NCBI GenBank assembly: GCA_027924585.1
Contig: BSBM01000712.1
Span: forward strand, 1 to 64,000
From: Larix kaempferi
Taxonomy: Eukaryota > Streptophyta > Pinopsida > Pinales > Pinaceae
Direction: 5' to 3'
DNA length: 64,000 bases
This document shows, in pieces, positions 1 to 10,210 of the stretch; position 1 is the stretch's first letter, and each line of letters starts with the position of its first letter. The notes under the pieces are model-generated. The model had not been told where the DNA came from, searched no databases, and saw only the letters and a list, made by a program, of their open reading frames with translations. Both the position numbers and the translations under genes were made by a program.

Positions 1-1620
1 TTGGTCTCCATCCCCTGGTACTACGGTGGTTCCATCCATGCAACCAAAACAATGTATAATAGAAGCCATGAGTATGTGAATGGCTTCCCTTTCTCCTGGG
101 CTTCTTCCGCATCCTCCATTAACTCATTCAACAAAAGTAGCGACCAGTTCATTTGAACTCTAGTTGCACACTGCTTCGCGGATGCAATCACCCCTGATGT
201 ACACTGATTGGGGTGATTCTTCCTTACGATCTTAATCACCAACAATTTTGTTGCAATCCTAAGCGCCTGATCCTCGATAGTGTCGATCAGGTATCCTTAG
301 GTGTTCTTTTCCACCCCGTACTTTTCTTTCATCTTCGCGGAAAGCTTCTTATCATTATCCTTCCCTTGGAAGTATTGCGTAGGATCTACCCCGACCTTCG
401 GTAATCTAGTGATCTACGAAGTGAGATCTATCGTGATTAGAATCTTTGTTCCCAACCATAAGTATCCACCATGAATACAACATAAGGAATTACACAGGCC
501 AAAATGTATCCTAAATAAGAAAAAACGTAAATATTCTAGGAATCTTTCGTATTTTGGCCATACCTTTTCACTCATAACTTGGAATTGGAAGGACAATGTA
601 CCATTGGAAATCTATTGAAATTCTCTACAACTTTGTTGTTTTGAGTTTTCTCTGATTCCTTACCGTTTGTGAGATGCGGCCATTTTAGTAAAAAACTATC
701 TTTCCAAAGATGCTTTTATAAAAACATCTTTTGAAAGATGTTATTTTTACTAAAATGTCTGCATCTCACAAACGATAAGGAATCAGAGAAAACACAAAAC
801 AAAAAAGTTGTAGAGAATTTCAAGATATTGCCAATGGTCTAAATTCTGCCCAATTCTGAGTTACGAGGGAAACGTTACACCCAAAATATGAAAGATTCAT
901 GGAATATTTAAAAGCATCTTTTGAAAGATGTTTTTTACTAAAATGTCCGCATCTCACAAATGGTAAGGAATCAGAGAAAACTCCAAATATAAAAGTTGTA
1001 GAGACTTTCAAGATATTTCCAATGGTCCAAATTCCGCCCAATTCCGAGTTACAAGCGAAATGTTATACCGAAAATACGAAATATTCCTGGAATATTTCTT
1101 AAATAGGGTACACTTTAGTGTTGGGTAGAATGTTATGAGACCAGTAGTTTCTTGATACATGCATTCACTTCCGCTGATCTTCCAAAATGCGGCATATGAA
1201 TGATTGAAAGGATCCTTGATCGCTCCAACCCCAATGCCCACTGCACTGGCTCCTTTGTGATTGGACCTCCTTCTCCATGCACCTTGTCGACGTGTGTGTG
1301 CTGAGTGCACTTGCGATATGCCAGATTGTCATGGTCGTTGTATTACAGTTTTTGCAGTCGTTGTACTATGTTTCCGGCGGTATGGACACCCTTTGGTATC
1401 GCTGGCTCTTTGATAGTATACTTTGTGTTCTTCCCCAGTCGGATTGTTGGTGCTCCTTCCTTCTACGACGGCACATACCCTGGTATGTCTGCTATTGTTG
1501 AGCCTTGCTACCCTCCTCTTGGTATCCTTTCTTCCTCTGCGGCGCCTGATGTGCTCGCTTCTCCTGCTGCAGTCGCAGCCCGTGTCGAACTACGGGTATC
1601 CCTCTTTGGCCTTCAGTCGG
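1..1620 (-). pseudogene. extra ORF downstream of GyA integrase, decayed, split by a foldback element
   Basis: Reading leftward, one protein-like frame can be followed from about 1620 to the window edge. It contains TIADIPGYVPS and EPAIPKGVHTAGNIVQRL near 1370-1500, SRILSIIHMPHFGR near 1160-1230, then, after a 660-bp insertion, HGGYLWLG (about 455-475) and a long stretch from 404 to 21 that includes KLSAKMKEKYG, IASAKQCATRVQMNW and FTYSWLLLYIVLVAW. There is one in-frame TAA near 290 and further stops. I cannot name the protein. A short block (WLG...ITRLPKVGVDP) loosely resembles the ITGLSRQGE block of the antisense gene in GyB, which may point to a plant-mobile-domain-like origin. It is on the same strand as GyA pol and so is probably an accessory ORF. 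Confidence 0.45.
475..1136. repeat. foldback (inverted-repeat) element with a third partial copy
   Basis: Bases about 484-700 are nearly the reverse complement of about 727-905, with a short AT-rich centre holding aaagatgct/agcatcttt. A third copy follows in direct orientation at about 910-1130, so the outer left tip (near 480) also pairs with the right tip (near 1130). All copies share a stretch around TCTCACAAACGGTAAGGAATCAGAGAA read in one orientation or the other. The block interrupts a reading frame that picks up on both sides, which marks it as an insertion. No protein is encoded and no clear target duplication was found. Confidence 0.7.
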
Positions 1621-1639
1621 TATCCACCAGCTGACTGGC

Positions 1640-2318
1640 ACTTCTATTATTCCTAATCATCTGCATTGATGCAACCTCTAGTTCGCGTGGACAATTTCCT
1701 TCAGCTTGGGTCGGTCTTGTCTACTTGTGTTGGAAATGAAATGTGCCATCGTAACTCTCTAAGCTCACTCTTCGCTCATCTCTGTTCTGCAATTTCTTCA
1801 CTAATTCGCACAATGCACAGTGAGTCAAACTGTCTATCTGTTCCTGTATTTATAGCTTCGATTTCCTACTCCCCATCCATCGAGTTGATTTTGAACAATG
1901 ATTGCCAAATCCTCCGTTGATTTACTGAATCCTCCGTCAATTTACCCAATCATGCGCACTCACTGGTCATTAATTGCATTTTCATCCACTTGCGTCATCT
2001 GCCGCCACACTTATTGGTCATTAAATGCATCTTCCTCCCGTTGCATCATCGTCTGCCACTCCTTAACTGCTACATTTATTGCCTGATTTGACCAATTTGC
2101 ACTTCGTCGTACATCGTGAGGCCCCAAACTTCGTTTATGTTTTAACTTTGGTGATATCCCATCGACAGACTCCTTAATTCCAACCCTATTGCAGTTACTT
2201 TGACAGATGCAAAATTTCAAGCCTTTGTCATTGTTCTGTTGACACGTGCCCTTTCCAAACTTCTAATCTCCGCAGCGTTCCTGTTTCATTTTTTTTTCAT
2301 GTCGACTCGATTGTTTTT
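1640..2318. other. GyA spacer between integrase and the extra ORF; no gene
   Basis: No coding frame of substance. A minus-strand TATA-like ctataaataca lies near 1846-1858, followed in that direction by a purine-rich leader-like stretch, so this could be part of an LTR or an internal promoter for the extra ORF. Only one copy is present, so LTR status cannot be tested here. Short near-repeats occur, for example 'attggtcattaa(a/t)tgca' at about 1965 and 2015. Confidence 0.4.
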
Positions 2319-3848
2319 TCAGTTGATGTGCACTTGGATATCCTGATAGGACATTAGCTGGCTCCCGTTCACTAAATTTGTCAACAGTGTTCCATCTAAC
2401 TTTTGCAGCTGCACTGCACCTCCATTAGTAATGAAATTGATTATGTATGGACCTAGCCAATGCATCTGGAGCTTACCTGGGTGCTTCACAAAGTTACTGT
2501 CATATAGCAGAACCATGTCTCCACGTTGAAAGTGCTTTTCCTTTACATGGCGATCATGCCATGCCTTATGTCGATCCTTTTCTACCTGCTGATGAAATCC
2601 TACGATAAAGTGATCTTCTTCAATTTGTAGCAGCTGCGCCAATCTTTCTTCAATGGCTCTGTCGTCCCTCATTCTTGTCGCTGCTAGGATGCGTAGACTA
2701 GGGACAATATACTCCATCGGAATCACTGCTTCTTGTTCGTACATACTAACTTGAAAGGAGTCTGGCTTGTCAGCCTTTTGCATGTCGTTCTGTAGGCCCA
2801 TAGTATCGCTGAAATCTTCAATTCATAGTCGTACCAGTTTGTATTACACACCTTGGTGAGCGCATGTTCCAATATCTTGTTCAGTGCCTCAATTACGCCA
2901 TTTGCCTGTGGGTGATATGGGGTACTTCTTCGAGTTTGAATTTGAAATTCCTCCGTCATGGCTCTGATGGTTGGATTGAAAAAATGTGTGCCTTAATCGC
3001 TCATCGATATCTTTGGACACCTGAATCTGGTGACCACATTGTCAAAGAGAAAACTTGTTGTTGTCGCAGCTGTGCAATCCTTTACCGGTGCTGCTTCCGC
3101 CCATCTTGTCAAGTAGTCGGTTGCAGTAATAATGTATCTCGCACCTGTTCTTCTTCCTGGTGGGTTAATGGGTCCCACAAAATCTACTGCCCATTTTTTG
3201 AAGTCTTGTAACGTCAACTGAGGCACTAGTGGCATATCATCCCTTCACGATGGTTTCCCTGTCCTTTGACATACATCGCAACTTTTGGCATAATCTACTG
3301 CATCACCATGCATTGTTTGCCACCATAAACCAACTCTAAGCATCTTCTTGGCGGTCGTGTGTCCTCCTTAATGTTCTCCTGCGATCCCATCATGATCTTC
3401 CGCCAACAGTCTTTCTTGTTCATGTGGAAGGACGCATCAACGAAGAACTTCATCATGCCCTATCTTGTATAGTTGTCCTGTGATTAGTTGAAAATCAGTG
3501 ACCCTGACGACCAACTGCTTCTTCTGACTCGTAGTGAATTCCTCAAGTGATCTTCCTGTAGCTAAGAGTTGAATAATTTGTTCATAATGGTCATCCACCA
3601 TTCCAATCCTAAATAGTTGTGCATAGGGAAATCCTTCATCGATGCTCCTTAGTTCTTAACCTGATTCAATCCTTGACAGGTGATCAGGTCCTGCATTCAA
3701 TCGCCCTGGTTTCACAATGATTTCAAAATCAAACTCTTGGAATAGAAAACAACCATCGATAGATATTCCCCCCCCAACACAGGCTTATTGACTAAGTACT
3801 TCAATGCGGAGTGGTCAATGAACATTTTCAAGTGTCCTCCAAGGAGTG
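2319..3848 (-). pseudogene. GyA RNase H C-terminus and integrase
   Basis: Reading leftward from 3848: the end of the RT-linked RNase H (HLKMFIDHSALKYLVNKP near 3785-3835) and the linker with NAGPDHLSRIE near 3660-3690. The integrase zinc motif follows (H..H near 3370-3400, C-x2-C in CDVCQRTGKPS near 3250-3290). Then comes the catalytic core: [20 protein letters not shown] at about 3150-3200, the second Asp at about 2993-3000, and ANGVIEALN with the Glu near 2870-2900. The C-terminal domain has HWLGPYIINF and ends at a stop at 2319. It is broken by several stops, some consistent with CGA to TGA changes (for example directly after the second catalytic Asp), and by frameshifts near 2740 and 3700. 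Integrase would join element cDNA to the chromosome in the nucleus; this copy is dead. The right end stops abruptly at the CoA-derived junction. Confidence 0.85.
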
Positions 3849-4107
3849 TCTTCACCAAGAGCTTCACTGAGAAGAAGTTCTCTTACCTCCGTTCATTGTT
3901 GGGGGTGAGTTCCATCATGGTGGAGACAGATTGATTCATTATTATGCTTTAGCTTGAGGGGGGGCTTTCTTCCCACTGGGTTTTCCCTCTTTCCTCACTT
4001 AGTTTATTTTCAACATTTTTTGGATTATTGTATTGGGGTGACCTTTGGTCTTAGTTACCAGGGCCCCACATTATTTTTTGCACATCATAGTCTAGCTTGA
4101 GGGGGGG
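3849..4107 (+). mobile_element. 3' end of a second CoA copy (RNase H tail and polypurine region)
   Basis: This stretch matches 9236-9494 without indels at a constant offset of 5387. It contains the last codons of CoA RNase H (FTKSFTEKKFSYLRSLL, stop at 3932-3934) and the two G-rich polypurine motifs. It lies directly upstream of CoA's 5' LTR, where unrelated host DNA is expected. The simplest reading is that CoA once existed as a head-to-tail tandem sharing an LTR, and a deletion ending at 3848/3849 removed the rest of the left copy. Confidence 0.9.
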
Positions 4108-4823
4108 TGTTTGGATATCCACATCATATTTTTCAGGATCTTGCATGCAATTAGGGTTTGCATGCACTTGCATGCATCCCAGTCACCAGTTTGATGCCTC
4201 TAGCACCTTAGCCACCTCACTCTAGCACCCGGGAGCCACTTACTACAGAGTTTTAGCCCTCCTAGGCTAAAAGGCGCCCACTTCTCACCTACTGCCAGAG
4301 AAGGGCGCACTTGTTCACCTACCACTGCAGTTCCACTTCAGTTACATTCAGTTAGCTCCGATTCTCCCTGATTTGAGGCTAGTTTCACTCCCGACTGACT
4401 GTTTCACTTCCGTTGGACCTCCAGTTTGACTAGATGACTTGTTCTGACTTCAGTTAGTCTCCCATGCGCCCCCCACTAAGCCTCCTTCCCTTAATCAGTG
4501 CTACACACTTCAGTTACACATGACACACTCAGTTAGACTCAGATTGACACCTGGATGACTGGTTCTTGTGCATTGATGAGCACCACCGATTGATGATGAG
4601 GACTCCTAGTTGGAGTCAAGATACTCCATTCAGTGATTCGAATGGCCTACTTAGCCAATTCGAATTGCTCATTGACAAACATTGTATTCTATTGTAATTC
4701 ATTCACCCTTATTGGGATATTGAGCACTGTTGCATGTTTTGCACAGTTTTACACCATATTTTCTATGTTCATCTGTTGTGATTGATTTACTTGTTCATTA
4801 GATCTACTGTGACTAATTTTACA
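4108..4823 (+). repeat. CoA 5' LTR
   Basis: Begins TGTTTGGATATCC and ends GACTAATTTTACA, and is repeated at 9495-10210. It contains clusters of short motifs such as GCATGCA...TGCATGCA, and repeated AGTTACA and GACT steps. In the paired copy an extra 'catgcacctg' step is present and a ten-base 'ttccacttca' stretch is absent, which together leave both copies at 716 bp. Confidence 0.95.
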
Positions 4824-4833
4824 TGGTATCAGA
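4824..4833 (+). promoter_or_regulatory. CoA primer-binding site
   Basis: TGGTATCAGA starts at the base after the 5' LTR. It matches the usual plant copia site for the 3' end of initiator methionine tRNA, which primes minus-strand DNA synthesis. Confidence 0.9.
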
Positions 4834-5239
4834 TCCATTGCAGGGACAAGATCTCTTTTCTACAGGTGTTTCTACAAGAAGATTTGACTGAATTGCTCAA
4901 AAATTGCAAAAGTTTTGGCATGAGATATCTCAAGGGCATTCGCTCCTGTGCATGCAAAGCTTGAAAATACATCCAATACCACTCCAGAAGCTTGAGTTTC
5001 CACATAATTCCTGGATCTGATACATTGGACCCATTCAACATTGTTTGATCTCCAATCCCAGGTGTGATGCAACTCTAAAAGGGTGGATTGTTCGACCTTA
5101 CTGTTCTTGGTTTGATTGTGATTTGCAGGTTATCAAGCTCCTCTTTTGCATTCGCTACACTGTGCATGCAAACTCCTCTTTTGCATTCGCTACACTCTGC
5201 ATGCAAGCTCATCTACATCAGTTTGACTCGCTCCTAGCA

Positions 5240-6211
5240 ATGGAATACTCTTCTTCAAAGCCTATCCTCACCCCATTCAATTATTTTGATTGGAAAGATG
5301 ATATGGAGATCATATTACGTTCAAAAGGTTACTACCGAGTCATTCTTGGTATTGAATTGGAGCCAAACAATGTGTCAGATCGAACCAAACACTACAATAA
5401 GCTTGATGAAGCTTATGGTCTTCTTTGTCTCTCCATATCCAAAGATCTTCACTTCCATCTAAGCGGATTGAAGACTCCAAAAGCTATATGGGAGCAACTT
5501 GAAACATTATTTGGCAAGCAGGATGAACTTAGGGCTTTTCAATTAGAGAATGAATTGATTGCCCTTAGTCCTGAGAATTTTGAGACCATCAATGAATTTC
5601 TCACAAAATTCAAGAACTTGAACTTGCAGTTGAAGAACAGTGGAGTTATCAAAGAGGACAAACAATTGATCCTCTCCATTCTAAGCAAGCTTGGTAAATA
5701 TTATTCGGTATTTGTCTCTACTTTCAATTCCGGTCGGCTAACTACCCCGAATTGGAAGATGCCTACCTTGAATGCCTTCATTGAGTCCGTCACAAAAGAG
5801 CATGACAAGTTGATTCAAATGGGGTCCATAAGCTCCAAAGATTCAGCCCTATATGTTCAAGGACCCAAGATCTCGAATGGTAAAGGAAAGCAAAAGAAAG
5901 AGAAGCCCAAATTCGAGCCTCACAAGCAAAAAGACAAAGGCAAACAAACGGATGCACCATCCAGTTCGAAGTTCAAGCAAAAGGGAAAAGAAGGTAACCA
6001 AAAATATAAATGTATTTATTGCAATCATGGCTTTCATCCCGAAAGTTCATGTATGAAGAAGACTATAGATCAAATGGCCCTCCTTTTGGAAAAGAACAAC
6101 ATAACTCTTCCCGACGGTGCAAGGAAGAAGGATAGGAATGATGATCATGAAAGAGGACAAGCACTCATGGCAACGGTTTCGAAGCCCACTACTCTCTTGA
6201 TAGATTCGGGG
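5240..6211 (+). CDS. CoA Gag, running into the protease N-terminus
   Basis: The open frame is best started at ATG 5240 (MEYSSSKPIL...), because this gives the usual copia Gag N-terminus leading into FNYFDWKDDMEI; the frame is open further upstream but without family features. The core UBN2-like capsid region covers about residues 10-190. A lysine-rich stretch follows, then one CCHC zinc knuckle (CIYCNHGFHPESSC, near 6012-6055). The protein would form the cytoplasmic particle and bind element RNA. At about 6205-6212 the frame enters the protease active site (LLIDSG) and is then lost by one extra base. No stop interrupts Gag itself. Confidence 0.85.
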
Positions 6212-7725
6212 TGCATCAAATCATATGGCTGCAAATATTGATTCTTTTTCCTCATTCGATCCAAACAGCTCCATCCCCATCCATTTGGGAGATGACTCAA
6301 AAATTTCTTCAAAGGGCAAAGGTACGATTCATGTAGAACATGGAAGCTTTCAGAATGTTCTCTATGTGCCTTCCTTGGCTTCAAATCTCCTTTCTGTGTA
6401 TCAAATGACACACACTGGTGAACCAAAGCAAGTTACATTCAGCCCTAATACAGTTGAAATTTCTGATATCAAAAGTGGAAGACTAGTTGCAGTCGGAAAG
6501 GCAAATCACACTGCAAAATGCTATGAGTTTTCACACTTTATTCCGCTTGCAAAGCCCAATACTCTTTCGCACACATGGTAATGAGGTTAGTAGGCTTGGG
6601 CATGAAATATTTGGACATCTTAATTATAAGTATTTGCTGCTGTTATCAAACAAATCCATGGTAGATGGGCTTCCACAACTCCGTTCCTCGAAGGGAATAT
6701 GCACTGGTTGCATCATTGGGAAGCACCCCGAGCACAGATTCGACCGCGGAAAAGCTAGCAGAGCTTCTACTATTTTGGGATTGATCCATTCTGATATTAT
6801 TGGTCCGCTGCCCCACTATTTCATTAAATGGTTCAAGGTATGTTTTGACATTTATTGATGATTTTTCCCGCTTTACATGGGTATTCTTTCTAAAAAACAA
6901 GTCATAAGTGCTTGGAAAATTCAAGGATTTTAAGGCTTCTATTGAGACCACCACTGAGAACAAGATCAAAGCTCTTAGATCTGATAATGGTGGGGAATAT
7001 ATCAAGTCCAAGTTGCTGCAACTTTGTGCCCAAAGCGGAATTCAGATCCAACATACAGTTCCCTACACACCCCAGCAGAACGGTGTAGCGGAAAGGAAAA
7101 ATCGGTCACTGAAAGAGATGGCTACATGCATGATTGAATCAAAGGTTTGGCTGCAAATATTTGGGCTGAAGCAATCAATGTTGCTGCATATATACAGAAC
7201 CGTGTTCCACATTCATCCGTGAAAGGTATGACTCCTTTCGAAGCATTCTTTGGTCACAAACCGGATGTGTCAAATTTGAGAGTTTTTGGCTCTATTGCAT
7301 GGGCTAGAATCCCTTCTGAGAAGAGACGAGCTTTGGATCCACAAAGTACCGAGTGCATACTGATAGGATATGGGGAATAATCAAAAGCATATAAACTCAT
7401 GGATATCAGATCTAAAAAGATATTCATAGAGCGCAGTGTGCAATTTGAAGAACCGCTTCAAGAATTGCAACTAGTCGAGGAAGAGACTGCCGATTCACCG
7501 CCTTCACCAGAAGAAGATCCGTGCAACGATAATGAAGGTATGAGTTCTGATATTTCTGATATTGTAGCAGCATATGATGATCATGACATATCAGATTCGG
7601 AATCCGACCATTACGATCCTCCTCAGTTACCAAAGTGGGCCCAAAACACTCTCTAATCTGATGGTTCGAACCTTGGAAATCCTGCTGATCCGAGACGAAC
7701 AAGAGCAGACTTTCAAAGAGAAGGT
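6212..7725 (+). pseudogene. CoA protease and integrase, frameshifted
   Basis: After a one-base insertion inside the protease D-S-G-A motif near 6211, the protein continues in another frame (NHMAANIDSF, then LYVPSLASNLLSV). The integrase zinc region (H at about 6600, CTGCIIGKH near 6705) follows a second frame change near 6585. Catalytic core parts are visible: [11 protein letters not shown] near 6783, [15 protein letters not shown] near 6850 in another frame, SDNGGEY near 6979 and PQQNGVAERKN near 7070. There is a TAA after the KNKS block (about 6905), another frameshift near 7145, and a TAA at about 7378 in GYGE-x-SKAYKL. The acidic linker to RT covers about 7440-7660. This part could not make protease or integrase. 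Confidence 0.85.
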
Positions 7726-9321
7726 ATGGCACTATCTATTGCTAATCCATTACTTCCTGAGATTTGTTATTTGATGGCTGGTTCAGATCCCACATCATAC
7801 TATTCTGCTCACCGAGATCCGAGATGGCAAAGTGCCATGGATGAAGAGTACAGTTCTCTTCAAAAGAACAACACATGGGAGCTAGTTTCTCTTCCACCTG
7901 GAAGAAAATTAGTGAAGTGTAAATGGGTCTACCGCATGAAAGTTGCTGCTGATGGCTCTATCAGCAAATACAAAGCAAGTCTGGTGGAAAAAGGTTTCTC
8001 CCAAGTCCAAGGAGTGGACTACACTGAGACTTTTGCACCGGTTGCAAAGATGGATTCCATCCGCCTTGTTTTAGTTGTTGCCGCATCCAAGCACTGGGAA
8101 GTGCACCACATGGATGTGAAGAGTGCATTTTTACATGGAGACCTTGCTGAAGAGGTATATATGCAACAGCCAGAGGGCTACACATCAGATCCATCATTAG
8201 TTTGCAGATTGAAGAAATCTTTGTACGGGTTAAAACAGGCCCCAAGAGCTTGGTACACAAAGATGGACTCCTTCCTTCTTTCTCAGAATTTCCAAAGATG
8301 CAAATCTGATCCGAATGTGTATCTTCAGCGAGTTAAAGGTAATTTGTTGGTTATTGTACTTTATGTTGATGATCTTCTCATTACTGGTAGCACACTTACT
8401 TCAATAAACAAGCTAAAATCTGCCTTAAATCTAGCTTTTGACATGAGCGATTTGGGCTTGCTGAGTCACTTTTTGGGCTTGGAGATAGCTCAAAATTTTG
8501 ATGGGATCACTATATCTCAGCAAAAATATGCTTCCGACCTGTTATTGAAGTTTAATATGGCTGAATGTAAGGCAGCCCCATTCCCATTCCTCTCAGGAAT
8601 CAGTCTTGAGGAGGGAGATTCTACACCGCTTGCAGATTGCAGTATGTATCGACAGTTGATTGGTTCACTACTTTATTTGACACACTCACGGCCTGATATC
8701 TCATATGCCATGAGTGCCGTGTCAAGATATATGCAGCAGCCACATGAGCTTCATTGGCGAGCATCCAAGCGGATCTTGCAGTATGTGCAAGGTACGAGAC
8801 AGTTTGGCATACATTATGCTGCAGATTCTGAGCTAGATTTCATTGGTTTTACTGATTCAGATTGGGCAGGTGATAGCATTGATCGGAAGTCCACTTCCGG
8901 TTATGTTTTCATGATTGGTCATGGTGCTATTTGCTGGTCCAGCAAAAAGCAAGCAGCCATTGCACTTTCTTCAGCAGAGGCAGAGTATCGAGGGGCAGTC
9001 AATGCCTGCATTGAGGCAGTTTGGTTGCAGGGTATTCTTTCCGAGTTTGGTTTTGGTGGCACTACTTCAACTGTCCTATTTTGTGACAATCAAAGTGCTA
9101 TCAAGATCTCCACAGATCCAGTTCAGCGGCAGAGGACCAAACACATTGAGATTCATATGAATTACATTCGACAGTTGGTGCATGACCGCACCATCATTCT
9201 GCAATATTGCCCTACTGATGAGCAAATTGCAGACATCTTCACCAAGAGCTTCACTGAGAAGAAGTTCTCTTACCTCCGTTCATTGTTGGGGGTGAGTTCC
9301 ATCATGGTGGAGACAGATTGA
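7726..9321 (+). CDS. CoA reverse transcriptase and RNase H, intact frame
   Basis: An uninterrupted 531-codon frame covers the last two pol domains. The RT palm shows VAKMDSIRLVLVVAA, VHHMDVKSAFLHGDL and SLYGLKQAPRAWY, and YVDD at residues 213-216 (8362-8373) followed by LLITGS. RNase H shows TDSDWAGD near residue 380, SSAEAEYRG, and the C-terminal ADIFTKSFTEKKF. The enzyme would copy element RNA to DNA inside the particle. The first ATG is not a true start; the frame is the tail of a polyprotein. All other domains upstream are broken, so the open state suggests recent insertion rather than current function. The last 86 bases recur at 3849-3934. Confidence 0.92.
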   Translation: MALSIANPLLPEICYLMAGSDPTSYYSAHRDPRWQSAMDEEYSSLQKNNTWELVSLPPGRKLVKCKWVYRMKVAADGSISKYKASLVEKGFSQVQGVDYTETFAPVAKMDSIRLVLVVAASKHWEVHHMDVKSAFLHGDLAEEVYMQQPEGYTSDPSLVCRLKKSLYGLKQAPRAWYTKMDSFLLSQNFQRCKSDPNVYLQRVKGNLLVIVLYVDDLLITGSTLTSINKLKSALNLAFDMSDLGLLSHFLGLEIAQNFDGITISQQKYASDLLLKFNMAECKAAPFPFLSGISLEEGDSTPLADCSMYRQLIGSLLYLTHSRPDISYAMSAVSRYMQQPHELHWRASKRILQYVQGTRQFGIHYAADSELDFIGFTDSDWAGDSIDRKSTSGYVFMIGHGAICWSSKKQAAIALSSAEAEYRGAVNACIEAVWLQGILSEFGFGGTTSTVLFCDNQSAIKISTDPVQRQRTKHIEIHMNYIRQLVHDRTIILQYCPTDEQIADIFTKSFTEKKFSYLRSLLGVSSIMVETD

Positions 9322-9480
9322 TTCATTATTATGCTTTAGCTTGAGGGGGGGATTTCTTCCCACTGGGTTTTCCCTCTTTCCTCACTTAGTTTATTTTCAG
9401 CATTTTTTGGATTATTGTATTGGGGTGACCTTTGGTCTTAGTTACCAGGGCCCCACATTATTTTTTGCACATCATAGTCT

Positions 9481-9494
9481 AGCTTGAGGGGGGG
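9481..9494 (+). promoter_or_regulatory. CoA polypurine tract
   Basis: AGCTTGAGGGGGGG abuts the 3' LTR, the standard position for plus-strand primer formation. A near copy, TAGCTTGAGGGGGGGA, lies about 140 bp upstream near 9338-9353, after the pol stop codon. Confidence 0.85.
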
Positions 9495-10210
9495 TGTTCG
9501 GATATCCACATCATATTTTTCAGGATCTTGCATGCAATTAGGGTTTGCATGCACCTGCATGCACTTGCATGCATCCCAGTCACCAGTTTGATGCCTCCAG
9601 CACCTTAGCCACCTCACTCTAGCACCCGGGAGCCACTTACTACAGATTTTTAGCCCTCCTAGGCTGAAAGGCGCCCACTTCTCACCTACTGCCAGAGAAG
9701 GGCGCACTTGTTCACCTACCACTGCAGTTACATTCAGTTAGCTCCGATTCTCCCTGATTTGAGGCTAGTTTCACTCCCGACTGACTGTTTCACTTCCGTT
9801 GGACCTCCAGTTTGACTAGATGACTTGTTCTGACTTCAGTTAGTCTCCCATGCGCCCCCCCACTGAGCCTCCTTCCCTTAATCAGTGCTACACACTTCAG
9901 TTACACATGACACACTCAGTTAGACTCAGATTGACACCTGGATGACTGGTTCTTGTGCATTGATGAGCACCACCGATTGATGATGAGGACTCCTAGTTGG
10001 AGTCAAGCTACTCCATTCAGTGATTCGAATGGCCTACTTAGCCAATTCGAATTGTTCATTGACAGACATTGTATTCTATTGTAATTCATTCACCCTTATT
10101 GGGATATTGAGCACTGTTGCATGTTTTGCACAGTTTTACACCATATTTTCTATGTTCATCTGTTGTGATTGATTTACTTGTTCATTAGATCTGCTGTGAC
10201 TAATTTTACA
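9495..10210 (+). repeat. CoA 3' LTR
   Basis: Begins TGTTCGGATATCC and ends CTAATTTTACA; 716 bp, matching 4108-4823. The base after it (10211) is GyA sequence. Confidence 0.95.

Larger units (their letters stand above)
4108..10210 (+). mobile_element. CoA: Ty1/copia LTR retrotransposon
   Basis: Two 716-bp LTRs (4108-4823 and 9495-10210) flank an internal region with the copia order gag, protease, integrase, reverse transcriptase, RNase H. The PBS TGGTATCAGA abuts the 5' LTR, and a purine tract ending in seven or more G abuts the 3' LTR. The LTR copies differ by few substitutions plus two small indels, so insertion is fairly recent. The gag and the RT-RNase H frames are open; the protease and integrase region is broken. 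No target duplication is available because the left flank is element-derived. Confidence 0.95.

Noticed and set aside
1690-2300. 3' LTR of GyA
   Set aside because: It has a minus-strand TATA-like box but no similarity to the GyA 5' LTR at 14420-15316, and no pair is available, so I left it as a spacer.
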